A stretch of DNA of 55,376 nucleotides, taken from contig JAPKZO010000030.1 of assembly GCA_026393755.1 (NCBI GenBank), positions 17,970 through 73,345 of the forward strand. The letters run 5' to 3'. This DNA is from Acidobacteriota bacterium. GTDB taxonomy: Bacteria; Acidobacteriota; Vicinamibacteria; Vicinamibacterales; JAKQTR01. Shown here in pieces: positions 1 through 10,044 of the stretch. Under the pieces are notes generated by a model. It worked only from the letters and a program-made list of their open reading frames with translations. It ran no database searches and was not told where the DNA came from. A program made the translations under genes and the position numbers. Each line of letters starts with the position of its first letter. Positions within the stretch are counted from its first letter, which is position 1.

Positions 1-179
1 ACTACGCCGACCGTGACGAGTTCGTGGAATGCCTCAGGCTGCTGGTGGCCGACTCCGGTCTGCACGACGCGATGGGCCGGAACGGGCACGCCTACGTCAG
101 GGATCACTACCGCTGGGATCTCGTGATGACGAAAATCGAACGGATGGTGGGAACGGTGCGGGGAGACAGTAGACGGTAG
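1..179 (+). CDS. Glycosyltransferase, C-terminal end (partial)
   Basis: Only the last 58 codons are in the window; the first full codon is at position 3 and the stop is TAG at 177-179. The translated tail (YADRDEFVECLRLLV, then DAMGRNGHAYV and HYRWDLVMTKIERMV) has the shape of the C-terminal helices of GT-B fold glycosyltransferases of the GT4 type, where the last helix packs back on the N-terminal domain. The substrate cannot be told from this part. The last codons lie in a short repeat (AGTAGACGGTAG), so the true C-terminus may have been altered by repeat insertion. Confidence 0.7.
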   Translation, partial: YADRDEFVECLRLLVADSGLHDAMGRNGHAYVRDHYRWDLVMTKIERMVGTVRGDSRR

Positions 180-190
180 GCGGTAGACGG
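163..190. repeat. AGTAGACGGTAG short repeat
   Basis: Two near-copies of a GTAGACGG unit occur here (AGTAGACGGTAGG, then CGGTAGACGG). The reverse complement of the same core occurs at 13711-13739 as a tandem pair, so this is a dispersed intergenic repeat. It overlaps the end of the glycosyltransferase gene. Confidence 0.5.
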
Positions 191-206
191 ACCGGAGATG
201 CTCATA

Positions 207-226
207 GGGCACGGCATGCCGTGCCC
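207..226. repeat. Dispersed palindrome GGGCACGGCATGCCGTGCCC
   Basis: A perfect 20-base palindrome followed by CTAC, directly followed by a second hairpin at 234-251 (arms GGCGCGAT and ATCGCGCC). The same two modules, in the same order, occur at 48813-48886. Single copies of the first are at 29703-29726 and near 46440-46464. It lies between the convergent glycosyltransferase and regulator genes, where it could also act as a bidirectional terminator. Confidence 0.75.
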
Positions 227-263
227 CTACCTGGGCGCGATCAATCGCGCCTGTAGATGGCTG

Positions 264-1748
264 TCAGGACGAGACGGGTTCTGGCGTGGTGGGCTCGGTG
301 TCTCCGCCGTCGCCATCTCCAGCAGATCCGCTTGCGCCGTTGCGCTTCCGACGCGGACGGATCTCGTAGCGCTTGATCATCTCGTTCAGGGTCGTCGGCT
401 TGATGCGCAGCAGTTCCGCCGCGCGCTTCTGCACGCCGCCTGTCGTGTCGAGCGTGGTCTCGATCAGCCGCCGCTCGAAGTCCGACACCACATCCTTCAG
501 CGACAGTCCTTCCGGCGGCACGACGACCATCGGGATCTGGAACGTCGGTTTCCGCCTGACCTGCTCGGGTATCAGGTCGACACCAATCCGCGAGCCCGGC
601 GACAGTACGACCGCGCGCTCGACGACGTTCTCGAGTTCGCGCACATTGCCTGGCCAGTCGTAGTCGACCAGCAGATCCAGAGCATCCGGCGTGAGCTCCA
701 GATCACCCTTGTCGTTCTCCTCGCCGTACTTGTGAAGGAAATGGTGGACGAGCGGCGGGATGTCTTCCTTTCGTTCCCTGAGCGCCGGCAGCGGGATCGT
801 GATGACGTGCAGCCGGTAGTACAGATCCTCGCGGAATCGGCCGTCGGCCATCATCTGTCGGAGGTCCACGTTGGTGGCGGCGATGATCCGGACGTCGACC
901 TTGATGGTCTCCACCCCGCCGAGGCGCATGAACTCGCGCTCCTGGATGACGCGCAGGAGCTTCGGCTGGGTCTCGAGCGGGATGTTTCCGATCTCGTCGA
1001 AGAAGATGCTGCCGCGGTCGGCGACCTCAAAGAGTCCCTTCTTGGGGTACACCGCGCCGGTGAATGCGCCTTTGACGTGGCCAAACAGATTCGACTCGAG
1101 CAGATCCGGAGGGAGATTCCCCGAATTCACCGTGACAAACGCCCGGTCGGCTCGAGCCGAGTGCGTGTGAATGGCCCGCGCCACCAGTTCCTTGCCCGTG
1201 CCGCTTTCACCCGCAATCAGAATCGTCGACCGGCTGGGCGCGGCCTGGATGATCAGGTCGAAGACCTCGCGCATCCTGGCGCTGCGGCCGATGATGTTGT
1301 CGAACTTGTGGTAGCGCTCCTGCAGGTTCTGGCGCAGCGCGCGATTCTCGGTCACCAACTGACGCCGCTCGACGGCGTTGTGCAGCACGGCCAGGACTTC
1401 GTCGTTCTTGAACGGCTTGGTGACGTAGTCGAAGGCGCCGCGCTTCATCGCGGCGACGGCCGTGTCGACGGAGGCATACGCGGTGATCATGATGACCGCG
1501 ATGTCCTCGTCGATTCTCCTGATCTCGTCGAGCACCGTCAGCCCATCCATCCCGGGCATCATGACGTCGACGACAGCCGCGTCGATCGGCACGGACCGCA
1601 CCAGTTCAAGGCCCTCGGCCCCGCTCGACGCCAGGCGCACTTCGTACCCCTCGCGTCTCAGGAGCGCCTCGAGGATCTCCCGCATGATCTCCTCGTCGTC
1701 GATGACGAGAATGGTTCCCCGGCGGGTGGCGACAGGATCGACAGCCAC
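264..1748 (-). CDS. Sigma54-dependent response regulator, NtrC/PilR type
   Basis: 494 residues in three parts. The receiver domain (about 1-125) has acidic residues DDEE at 17-20, phospho-acceptor Asp61 and Lys111. The AAA+ sigma54-activation domain has Walker A GESGTGKE at 180-187 and the sigma54-contact loop GAFTGA at 227-232. The C-terminal Fis-type helix-turn-helix contains GVQKRAAELLRIKPTTLNEMI. It should hydrolyse ATP to open sigma54 promoters when phosphorylated. The start is GTG at 1746-1748, only 3 bases after the stop of the upstream histidine kinase gene, so the two are co-transcribed and are probably partners. Likely targets include the sigma54-type promoters at 4833-4848 and 24515-24530. 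Confidence 0.93.
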   Translation of the reverse strand: MAVDPVATRRGTILVIDDEEIMREILEALLRREGYEVRLASSGAEGLELVRSVPIDAAVVDVMMPGMDGLTVLDEIRRIDEDIAVIMITAYASVDTAVAAMKRGAFDYVTKPFKNDEVLAVLHNAVERRQLVTENRALRQNLQERYHKFDNIIGRSARMREVFDLIIQAAPSRSTILIAGESGTGKELVARAIHTHSARADRAFVTVNSGNLPPDLLESNLFGHVKGAFTGAVYPKKGLFEVADRGSIFFDEIGNIPLETQPKLLRVIQEREFMRLGGVETIKVDVRIIAATNVDLRQMMADGRFREDLYYRLHVITIPLPALRERKEDIPPLVHHFLHKYGEENDKGDLELTPDALDLLVDYDWPGNVRELENVVERAVVLSPGSRIGVDLIPEQVRRKPTFQIPMVVVPPEGLSLKDVVSDFERRLIETTLDTTGGVQKRAAELLRIKPTTLNEMIKRYEIRPRRKRNGASGSAGDGDGGDTEPTTPEPVSS

Positions 1749-1751
1749 GGC

Positions 1752-4700
1752 TTAGGCGCCGCCTGCCGCAGAGCGCGAGGCGCCCTGTGCGAGGGGCAGG
1801 GTGACGGTGAACCTGGTGCCCTCGCCGACGCGGCTGTTGCACGTGACCGTACCGGCGTGTTCGTGCACGATGCCGTAGGTGATCGACAGGCCGAGCCCTG
1901 TTCCCTCCCCAACCGACTTCGTGGTGAAGAACGGATCGTAGATGCGCGCGAGGTGTTCTGCCTGAATCCCGGCGCCGGTGTCGCCAACGTCGATGACGGC
2001 CTCGTCACCGCGCGTGCGTGTCGTGATCGACAGCCATCCGCCTCGCGGCATCGCGTCGCGGGCGTTGATGAACAGATTCAGGAACACCTGTTGCAGCTTG
2101 TGCTCCATGCCCAGGACGACGGGCGGCACGGGCGACAGATCCCGGCGGATCTGGACATTGACCGCCTTCAACTGATGTTCGAGCAGCGCCAGCACGTCGT
2201 TGATGACGCCATTGATGTCGGTGGGGGCGTGCTCGCCTGGGGCCTGTCCCCCGCGCGCCAATGTCAGCAGCCCATTGACGATCTTGGCGGCGCGGAACGT
2301 CTGCCGCTCGATCTTCTCGAGCAGTTTCGTGTCGGGGTCGTCCGGGCTCGCGCGCTCCAGCAGCATCTGTGTATAGCTCGAGATGCCGGTCAACGGCGTG
2401 TTGACTTCGTGCGCCACGCCCGCGGCCAGCAGGCCGATCGACGCCATCTTGTCGGAGATCTGCAGCTGTTCTTCGAGCCGCGCCCGCGCGGTCACATCCT
2501 CGAACACGAGGATCGACCCCTTGGCCTCCGCACCGGCGCCGTCGCCCTGCAACGGGACCACGGCGATATTCACGAGCAGGCCCTCGTCGGCACGCCCCCG
2601 AAGCGACCCGAGCGGCATCCGGTACACCGCCGGCCCGGACGACGAACTGTCCGGCCGCGCGGCGCGGAGCGCGTCGATGAATGCCGGCGAGAACAGGTCC
2701 TCAAGACGTTGCCCGATGGCCTCGTCGCGCCGCACTTTGTACAACTGCTCGAGTGACCGGTTCCACCTCACCACCCGGTCGTTCGCATCAACCACAGCAA
2801 GGCCGTTGTCGAGTGATTCGAGGATGTTCTCGTTGAACTGCCGCATCCGTTCGACTTCGGACGCCTGCTGCTTGAGTTGCTGGTACAGACGACCGTTCTC
2901 GAGCGATGTCGCAACCTGCGCCGCCACAGCGACCAGCAGCGCCATGTCCTCGCTGCTCAGCGGCTCGGCGCGTTCCTTGCGTCCCAGTACCAGCAGCGCT
3001 ATCGTGGCCTGCTTGGACACGCAGGGAATGAAGTAGTGCACGCCCTGATCGAGCCAGCGCTCGATCTCGTCCATCGAGAACCGCCGCGGCGACAGCGGGT
3101 CGTCGAGCGCAATGACATGTCCTGCGGCCAGGCGGGCGCCGATCCCGGATCGCACGCCCAGTTCGGGCGGCTGCCCGACAAATCCCTGCGAGCGCAGCGT
3201 CCGGAAGCAGCCGTCGGCCTCGTCGAACAGCATCAGCGCCATCCGGTCGATCACGAGTGTTTCGGTCACGCGCGCCACAAGCCGGTCGCTGAGGCGATCC
3301 ACATCCAGATCGGTGGAAAGGTCGCGCGCAAATCCGACCAGCGCCCGGCGGTAGTCGTAGCGGTCGCGATAGAAAGCCTTGTCGAGCACCGTCTGGAAGC
3401 CATCCCTGACCGGCCGCGCCAGCAGCACCATCACCAGCGTGGCGAGGGCCGCGATAATCGTGTTGGTCTGCGACCCGTTCTCCAGGAACAGCCAGCCGGC
3501 CACGCGCAGCAGCAGCGCGTAGATCGCGATGCTCACCGCGACGGCCGCTACGTACACCAGACTGCGTTTGACGATGACCTCGACGTCCATCAGCCGGTAG
3601 CGCACAATCGCCGAGGCGAACGCCAGTGGAATCAGCCCAAGCGGAATGGCCAGCAATTCCATCCGCACCGACGGCACGACGCCGAGCGCAAACGGCAACG
3701 CATAGCCAACGGCGAACGGTCCGCCGCCAAGCACCGTGCCCCAGACAATCCACCGAAGCTGCCGGCGCGCCGTCACGGATCGCACATGGGTCAACGCGCG
3801 GGCCAACACGACGAAGGCGCACGCAAGGAAGAGGCAGAAATATAGAGGATCAATCCGATCGAGCGCGGCAATCACCCGCCACAGATCCGGCTGCCCATCG
3901 AGCCTGGCAATCGCGACGACCCGAGCCGTGCCCATCAGGAGCGCGGGCAGGTAAATGAGCGGCAGCAGCCGGGCTCCGAGCGCCGTGCGAGCCCAACTGG
4001 TGCTGCGATCGGGAAACACCAGGCTGAAATGGAGCAGCATCGGCCCGAGAGCCAGGAGCGATATCTCATCAGCCCAGTAGAACACCCAGTCAAGATGATT
4101 GAACCGCCCGGCTGGCGAGAACGCGAACACACCGAAGAACACGATCGACAGCCAGAAGAAATGGAGCGACGATTGATTGCCTGGCCGCCGCAGCCTGACG
4201 GCCGCGCCGACCATCAGCGTAAAGACGCCCACCGCAGCCAGCACGTAGTACAAGACGCTGTTGCCCTGCGGAATCGGGGCCAGGTGCACCTGGATCATCT
4301 CGCGCGCGCCTATTCGCAGCAGCGTGTAGGTGACAAGTGATCCCGGCTTCGCGCGGTGGGCAAACTCGACCACGTCGGACGGACTGTCAACCGGCTGGCC
4401 GTCGATCGCCACCAGCACGTCGCCCGTACGAAGCCCGGCGCGTGAGGCGGCCGACTCGCCGGCCAGGTCGATCGCCGTCACACCCTGGGACCGCGGCGCC
4501 CAGAGCACGCCGTCTTCGACCTCGTGCCATGTCGCCCGGGCGAAGATGTTCGCGACACCCAACGCGAGCAGAACGACAACCAGTGCAACGGCAACAGTCC
4601 AGCCCAGCGCGCTGGGCGTCGTTTGCCCAACCGCGGACTTCCGGGACTCATCTGCCCGCACCTGGCTGTCGTACATCACGTCGGGTAACCCTGAACGCAT
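1752..4700 (-). CDS. Membrane sensor histidine kinase with PDZ, GAF and PAS domains
   Basis: About 982 residues. Order: one N-terminal membrane segment (about 33-53), a PDZ-like domain (about 70-140, with SRAGLRTGDVLVAIDG), a block of roughly seven to nine hydrophobic helices (about 150-430), a GAF-like region (about 450-610), a PAS segment (about 635-740), HisKA with the H-box GVAHEVNTPLTG, and HATPase_c with the N-box NLFINARDAM and G-boxes DTGAGI and GTGLGLS. It autophosphorylates and passes phosphate to the adjacent NtrC-type regulator. PilS-type kinases are multi-pass with PAS; the PDZ domain is extra. No start has a good Shine-Dalgarno: GTG at 4733, ATG at 4700 and ATG at 4676 are all possible, and 4700 is a compromise. 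Confidence 0.9.
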   Translation of the reverse strand: MRSGLPDVMYDSQVRADESRKSAVGQTTPSALGWTVAVALVVVLLALGVANIFARATWHEVEDGVLWAPRSQGVTAIDLAGESAASRAGLRTGDVLVAIDGQPVDSPSDVVEFAHRAKPGSLVTYTLLRIGAREMIQVHLAPIPQGNSVLYYVLAAVGVFTLMVGAAVRLRRPGNQSSLHFFWLSIVFFGVFAFSPAGRFNHLDWVFYWADEISLLALGPMLLHFSLVFPDRSTSWARTALGARLLPLIYLPALLMGTARVVAIARLDGQPDLWRVIAALDRIDPLYFCLFLACAFVVLARALTHVRSVTARRQLRWIVWGTVLGGGPFAVGYALPFALGVVPSVRMELLAIPLGLIPLAFASAIVRYRLMDVEVIVKRSLVYVAAVAVSIAIYALLLRVAGWLFLENGSQTNTIIAALATLVMVLLARPVRDGFQTVLDKAFYRDRYDYRRALVGFARDLSTDLDVDRLSDRLVARVTETLVIDRMALMLFDEADGCFRTLRSQGFVGQPPELGVRSGIGARLAAGHVIALDDPLSPRRFSMDEIERWLDQGVHYFIPCVSKQATIALLVLGRKERAEPLSSEDMALLVAVAAQVATSLENGRLYQQLKQQASEVERMRQFNENILESLDNGLAVVDANDRVVRWNRSLEQLYKVRRDEAIGQRLEDLFSPAFIDALRAARPDSSSSGPAVYRMPLGSLRGRADEGLLVNIAVVPLQGDGAGAEAKGSILVFEDVTARARLEEQLQISDKMASIGLLAAGVAHEVNTPLTGISSYTQMLLERASPDDPDTKLLEKIERQTFRAAKIVNGLLTLARGGQAPGEHAPTDINGVINDVLALLEHQLKAVNVQIRRDLSPVPPVVLGMEHKLQQVFLNLFINARDAMPRGGWLSITTRTRGDEAVIDVGDTGAGIQAEHLARIYDPFFTTKSVGEGTGLGLSITYGIVHEHAGTVTCNSRVGEGTRFTVTLPLAQGASRSAAGGA

Positions 4701-5021
4701 CCGAATCAGGTGAGCGCCCCCGCGCGCAATCACCGTCGCGAGGTCTCAAGACCCAATCCCGAGAGAAACGCCCGCTCGGCTCGATGTCCCGAGTGAGCAA
4801 GTCTGCCGCGGAATCGATATGTCGAATGACTTAGCAATCAACATACCAAGAACCGGTGCCACGACAAATGAATAAATCTTTTTGTTACAACAACTTAAAT
4901 AGACTTCTTCGGCATTGGCTCCGCGCAAATCCATCTGTGCGGATGAATGTTCCAATAAAATGGATTTCTCTCGGCGGATTCCGCGCGACCGCCCGCCTCC
5001 TGACGGTCGCAGAGCCCAACA
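4701..5021. other. AT-rich intergenic region with inverted repeat
   Basis: This 321-base gap is far richer in A and T than the rest of the window, especially 4830-4980. Arms AAATCCAT (4927-4934) and ATGGATTT (4960-4967) form an 8-base inverted repeat about 105-145 bases upstream of the predicted sigma54 start point, a usual distance for an activator binding site. No convincing coding frame or RNA gene is visible. Confidence 0.45.
4833..4848 (-). promoter_or_regulatory. Sigma54-type promoter before the sensor kinase gene
   Basis: Read on the minus strand the sequence is TGGTATGTTGATTGCT. It has the invariant GG and GC separated by exactly 10 bases and a TTGCT -12 box. The -24 box differs from TGGCAC at two positions. 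The start point would be near 4822, about 120 bases before the kinase start. An AT-rich tract with an inverted repeat lies just upstream, where an activator and a bending protein would bind. Found by eye, not by a matrix. Confidence 0.5.
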
Positions 5022-6926
5022 CTAGAACCGGACCCGGACGCCACCGACGACGCGCTTGGGAGGCCGCACGACCAGCAGTTCGTCGTACAGGGACCGCTCG
5101 ATGCTCGACTCGCGGAACAGGTTGCACACGGCGACCAGAAGTTCCCAGTCGGCTGACGTGAAACGAAGAAACGGCAGCGCCTGATTCACCTGAACATCGA
5201 ACCTGGTGTCGAGGCCCACGGTCCCGCCGGAGGTCGTCTGGTGCGTGAACCCGGTGTTCACCTTGTAGAGGACGTAGACGCGGGTTGCTGTCGGCCGGAT
5301 GTCGGTTTCAAGTGAAGTCGTCAAATCGTGCAGCCGCTGCCGATCACCGCTCCGCCTTCCGACCCAGAATGACGTAACGGACGGATCGGGCAGGCGGTCC
5401 CAACTGGCGGTCGACTGGGTATAGTCCACCGCGCCTCGCACGCCGCCGGCGAGGGCCCGGCTCACGCTGACGCTCCAGCCTCGAGCATTCAGGTCACCGA
5501 GCGTGGCGACGTAGTAGTGGCCAAGGCTGGGCACAACTCGGCCTGGAGTCGCGACCGCAAACACGGCCCCGCCCTGATCGGCGACGTGCTGATAGAACGT
5601 CCGGAACCCCAAGACGAAGGCCGCGACGTCCCGCTCGATCGCGATCTCGAAGTGATCGGTCCGCTGCGGACGGAAACCCTCGGCCTCAACCCAGGGCGAG
5701 AACGTCCGCTGCGCGGGCAGCATCAGACTGGTACCGCTGGCGGCGCCGGGAAGGAACTCCTCGGCCCCCGGGGCGACCACATAGCGGGCGGCGACGGCCC
5801 GGACACGGACTCGTTCGACGGGGCGCAGCGTCATCGAGACGCGCGGGCTGAAGAAGCCGTTTCCGCTGAGATAGTCCTGCCACGAATAGGTCACGCCGTA
5901 GCCGACCGTGACGTTGGGCGACAGCGTCCACTCGTCGGATCCATGGGCCGTGCCGACCGACCGCGAACCGGCACTCATGTCGGGAACGCCCAACACGCTC
6001 GACCGATCGTAGCGCTGCGCGCTGTACGTGATGCCCGCCACGAACCGATGCTCGGCCGAGCGCCTCGCCGTCAGACTCCCGGCGACGAACCACGATCCTG
6101 GGCCACCTTGCGACAAGGCGCCGCGCACGGCCCAGTCACCCAGGCCTCCTGCCGGCGCACCAAGGTCAATGTAGGCCACGCCAGCCGACGCCACCGCATT
6201 GGGTGACCAGGCGTCCGACGAACCGTTGAACGACCCGATGGTGATCAGATTGACCTGCCCGGTCAGCGGAATCGCATCGAACAGGCCAGAGGCGAACCTG
6301 GCCGACGAATCAAATGCGCGGCCCAGGAATGATCGGCCCGCTTCTGCGCCCGCGTCCCCCGCGGCCACTCCCCTGGCGTCTTCAATGTCCTTCAACACGC
6401 TGCGCGGAAGATGGCGAAGGCGCCAATCGGCTTCAGTGTGGTCGTGATCGGCGGTGGAGGCAACGCTCGTGGCTCCCACCGGCAGACCGTCCATCGGCAG
6501 CAGGCCGGCCGCCAGTACCTGGGCTGTCTGCGCCGGGGAACCGTTGTCGGTGAGTGATCGCAGCGCGACCGACACCAGTGCGGGGACGCTCGGCCTGACC
6601 TCGACCATCTGCCGGGGAGCCGGAATAAAGCCGTCCAGATGGATGCGCACGGTGTAGGCGCCTGTCGGAAGCGCGTCAAGGCGGAAGCGGCCATCCTTGG
6701 CAGTGAGCGCAAAGGCGACGGTTGACCCGAGCGCCGACACCATGGCACCGGCCAGCGGCCGACCCTTGGTGTCGACCACCAGTCCCTGGATGTCGCCCTG
6801 TGCGGTCGCACGCGCCACGATGGCTTGTGGCGAGCGGATCGACACGGACTGTGCGGAGGCCGGCCCGGTGGCCGCGACGAGACCCGCGGCGGCCGCCACG
6901 ACTACGAACGTGGATACGCGTGTCAT
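5022..6926 (-). CDS. Outer-membrane protein, carboxypeptidase-regulatory domain plus beta-barrel
   Basis: 634 residues. An N-terminal signal peptide (about 1-25, ending ASAQ) is followed by a carboxypeptidase-regulatory-like beta-sandwich (about 40-110, with GLVVDTKGRPLAGAMVSALG and GRFRLDALPTGAYTVRI). The long remainder is rich in alternating aromatic and polar strands typical of an outer-membrane beta-barrel, ending in VRVRF with a C-terminal Phe. I see no clear TonB plug, so it may be a reduced member of the TonB-receptor-like families common in Acidobacteriota. The substrate is unknown. ATG at 6926 was preferred because it begins the signal peptide; a TTG 15 bases upstream would also be open. 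It is downstream of, and likely co-transcribed with, the secreted protein gene at 6996-8093. Confidence 0.72.
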   Translation of the reverse strand: MTRVSTFVVVAAAAGLVAATGPASAQSVSIRSPQAIVARATAQGDIQGLVVDTKGRPLAGAMVSALGSTVAFALTAKDGRFRLDALPTGAYTVRIHLDGFIPAPRQMVEVRPSVPALVSVALRSLTDNGSPAQTAQVLAAGLLPMDGLPVGATSVASTADHDHTEADWRLRHLPRSVLKDIEDARGVAAGDAGAEAGRSFLGRAFDSSARFASGLFDAIPLTGQVNLITIGSFNGSSDAWSPNAVASAGVAYIDLGAPAGGLGDWAVRGALSQGGPGSWFVAGSLTARRSAEHRFVAGITYSAQRYDRSSVLGVPDMSAGSRSVGTAHGSDEWTLSPNVTVGYGVTYSWQDYLSGNGFFSPRVSMTLRPVERVRVRAVAARYVVAPGAEEFLPGAASGTSLMLPAQRTFSPWVEAEGFRPQRTDHFEIAIERDVAAFVLGFRTFYQHVADQGGAVFAVATPGRVVPSLGHYYVATLGDLNARGWSVSVSRALAGGVRGAVDYTQSTASWDRLPDPSVTSFWVGRRSGDRQRLHDLTTSLETDIRPTATRVYVLYKVNTGFTHQTTSGGTVGLDTRFDVQVNQALPFLRFTSADWELLVAVCNLFRESSIERSLYDELLVVRPPKRVVGGVRVRF

Positions 6927-6995
6927 AGGCCTACCCGTCAAGTGCCCACTGCCGCTTGCGACCCGGGGCGGGCTCTGGCCCCGGCGTCGGGCCGC

Positions 6996-8093
6996 TCAGA
7001 CGGCCACCGAGAACATGATGTTCCGCACGATGACCTTGCCCGAAAGCTTATCGGTGATCTTGATCTCCAAACGATACTCACCTTCCGGGAAGCTCGCAAG
7101 CGCCACGGAAAAGCCCCCGGGGATAGGATGGCCCACCGCCGTGTCAAATTGCGGCGGCAGTGTCGTCGCGTTGAACGCCTGCGGGCTTGTCTTGTTGAAG
7201 AACTTCTCCGGTTTGTCGCTGAATCGTTGATAGAACAGGTACTCGACGGCGACGTCCGGCTTGCGATTGCCATCCGAACCGGTGTTGTAGATCTGGAACA
7301 CTACTGACAGGCTGCCGGTCTTCGAGAATTTGGTACTGGTTGCGGGCGCCGCGATGGTATTGCCAAACGTATACGGCTGTTCGACGATCTGCTCCGCCGT
7401 CGGCGGCGTGTCGAGCGGCTTCACCTCATCGGCGATGATGATGCTGCTCGTCGCGAGATCGTTGCCCCAGAGATCCGGTACGGTGATGGGCTGTTTGAGG
7501 AACCCGACTTTCTGGGCCGGGGTCTTGCCTTTCGCGCCGGCCGGCGTCCGCTCCTTCACGACGAGGTAGAGGTCGTAGTCGCCAGCGGGAACCGAAAACG
7601 CGCGTGCCAGGCGGTAGGGACGGCCCGGCGCCGGGGCCTTCAAGTCGACAAAGTGAACACCCTGAAAGGCATATTCCGGCGCTGGAGCGGCGGCCGGATC
7701 CTTGGTCGGGTTCGCGTCCTTCTTCAAGTTCTTGGCGTCGGTTGCAGCGGCGGCCGGGGCCGCGGCGGGTGTCCTGGCGACAACCCGCAGATAAAGCGTC
7801 ACCGACCTGGACGGCAGCTGCGCCGGATCGAGCGACAGCACGAACGGCACGAAGGTCAGGCCGTTCTGGGCCTTGAGAAAATCGGTGTGAATGGACAGGC
7901 CGATGTCGCCCGGCACCGGCTGCCCGGCGGCCATGGCATCAGCCATCTTGTATGCGGCCTGCAATTCCTGCTGCTGAGCTTTGTCGAGCTTCGAGTCCTT
8001 CTTCTGCTGAGCGAGGACGGGCGACAACGACGCGGCGGTACTCGCAAGACACGTTAACAGCACGGGTGTCAGCACCCATCGACGGATCAACAT
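6996..8093 (-). CDS. Secreted protein of unknown function
   Basis: 365 residues with a signal peptide (about 1-28, VLLTCLASTAASLSPVLAQ) followed by a Lys/Gln-rich mature start. The middle (about 60-190) contains strands like IGLSIHTDFLKAQNG and a charged/Ala-rich linker. The C-terminal third (about 260-365) looks like an immunoglobulin-like beta domain (SLSVVFQIYNTGSDGNRKP, then FPEGEYRLEIKITDKLSGK). I do not recognise a named family; comparable proteins are usually annotated hypothetical. It is probably periplasmic or cell-surface. The next gene on the strand is the outer-membrane protein at 5022, 69 bases downstream, so the two may form an envelope operon. Confidence 0.7.
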   Translation of the reverse strand: MLIRRWVLTPVLLTCLASTAASLSPVLAQQKKDSKLDKAQQQELQAAYKMADAMAAGQPVPGDIGLSIHTDFLKAQNGLTFVPFVLSLDPAQLPSRSVTLYLRVVARTPAAAPAAAATDAKNLKKDANPTKDPAAAPAPEYAFQGVHFVDLKAPAPGRPYRLARAFSVPAGDYDLYLVVKERTPAGAKGKTPAQKVGFLKQPITVPDLWGNDLATSSIIIADEVKPLDTPPTAEQIVEQPYTFGNTIAAPATSTKFSKTGSLSVVFQIYNTGSDGNRKPDVAVEYLFYQRFSDKPEKFFNKTSPQAFNATTLPPQFDTAVGHPIPGGFSVALASFPEGEYRLEIKITDKLSGKVIVRNIMFSVAV

Positions 8094-8279
8094 ATCGGCT
8101 CTGCTCCTCGTCGCGACATTCCGCCGGTGGCCATGGAGGCGTAATCAGGAGTTTCAGGCGGAACTTCGCTATTCGATCATAGGCTCCAACCCTCAGTGCT
8201 GTCAAAGGTTTGCGGCAAGATCCATGTGGTAACATCTCGGGCGGGACCAGCCTTCCGGTCCATCCACATCCGGAGGTAG

Positions 8280-9632
<1,353 letters not shown>

Positions 9633-9648
9633 GGGCGAAATCGGGGCC

Positions 9649-9689
9649 GGACCTGTTCTTTCGCTGCCGTTCGCGCCCACAGCAGGTCC
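9649..9689 (+). terminator. Possible hairpin terminator after eno
   Basis: Arms GGACCTG (9649-9655) and CAGGTCC (9683-9689) pair perfectly around a 27-base loop and are followed by a pyrimidine-rich run ending in TTTT (9697-9700). The loop is large and the T-run is short, so this is a weak call. Confidence 0.3.
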
Positions 9690-9726
9690 GCCCTCCCTTT
9701 TGCCCAGCGAGTGAAGGAGGAAGGCC

Positions 9727-10044
9727 GTGGACGAAGCGCTTGCCAACCGGCTCGTGCGGGAACTGGCCAACGCGATTGCCGCCGCCGCCGCGGGAGACCG
9801 CCGTGTGGAAGCCTGTCATGCGAAAGCCCGCGAATCCGGCCTCGAGTTGAAGGTCGCGCTCTCCGCCGAGGTGCGTTCGGTGGATCCGGAGTGCCCGTCT
9901 GCCACGCCCGTTCTGGTTGTCGAACCGCACCCGATCGTGTCGCCGCCGCGTCCGGACCTGACCGCCGCCGACCGGCGGTTCCTCAAAGCGCTCCGCATCA
10001 GTTCAGGCGGCGCCGCGTCTGGACGCAGGCAGGAGAACGCGTGA
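9727..10044 (+). CDS. Small protein of unknown function before the mutase gene
   Basis: 105 residues, GTG start at 9727 with a very strong Shine-Dalgarno (GAAGGAGGAAGG, 9714-9725). The first half is a predicted amphipathic helix rich in Ala ([20 protein letters not shown]). The rest has a short beta-like stretch ([11 protein letters not shown]) and a Pro-rich segment leading to [16 protein letters not shown] do not recognise a family. The stop codon (TGA, 10042-10044) overlaps the GTG start of the mutase gene at 10041, so the two are translationally coupled. The position suggests it could substitute for, or interact with, the part that the mutase lacks, but that is only a guess. Confidence 0.6.
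   Translation: MDEALANRLVRELANAIAAAAAGDRRVEACHAKARESGLELKVALSAEVRSVDPECPSATPVLVVEPHPIVSPPRPDLTAADRRFLKALRISSGGAASGRRQENA

Noticed and set aside
198-2756. Long plus-strand open frame opposite the regulator and kinase genes
   Set aside because: Arg/Asp/His-rich shadow of the minus-strand genes in GC-rich DNA; no domain signal.
9711-10040. In-frame extension of the mutase gene upstream of 10041
   Set aside because: The translation is Arg/Gly/Ser-rich and unlike mutase N-termini; the space is better explained by the 105-codon ORF in another frame.
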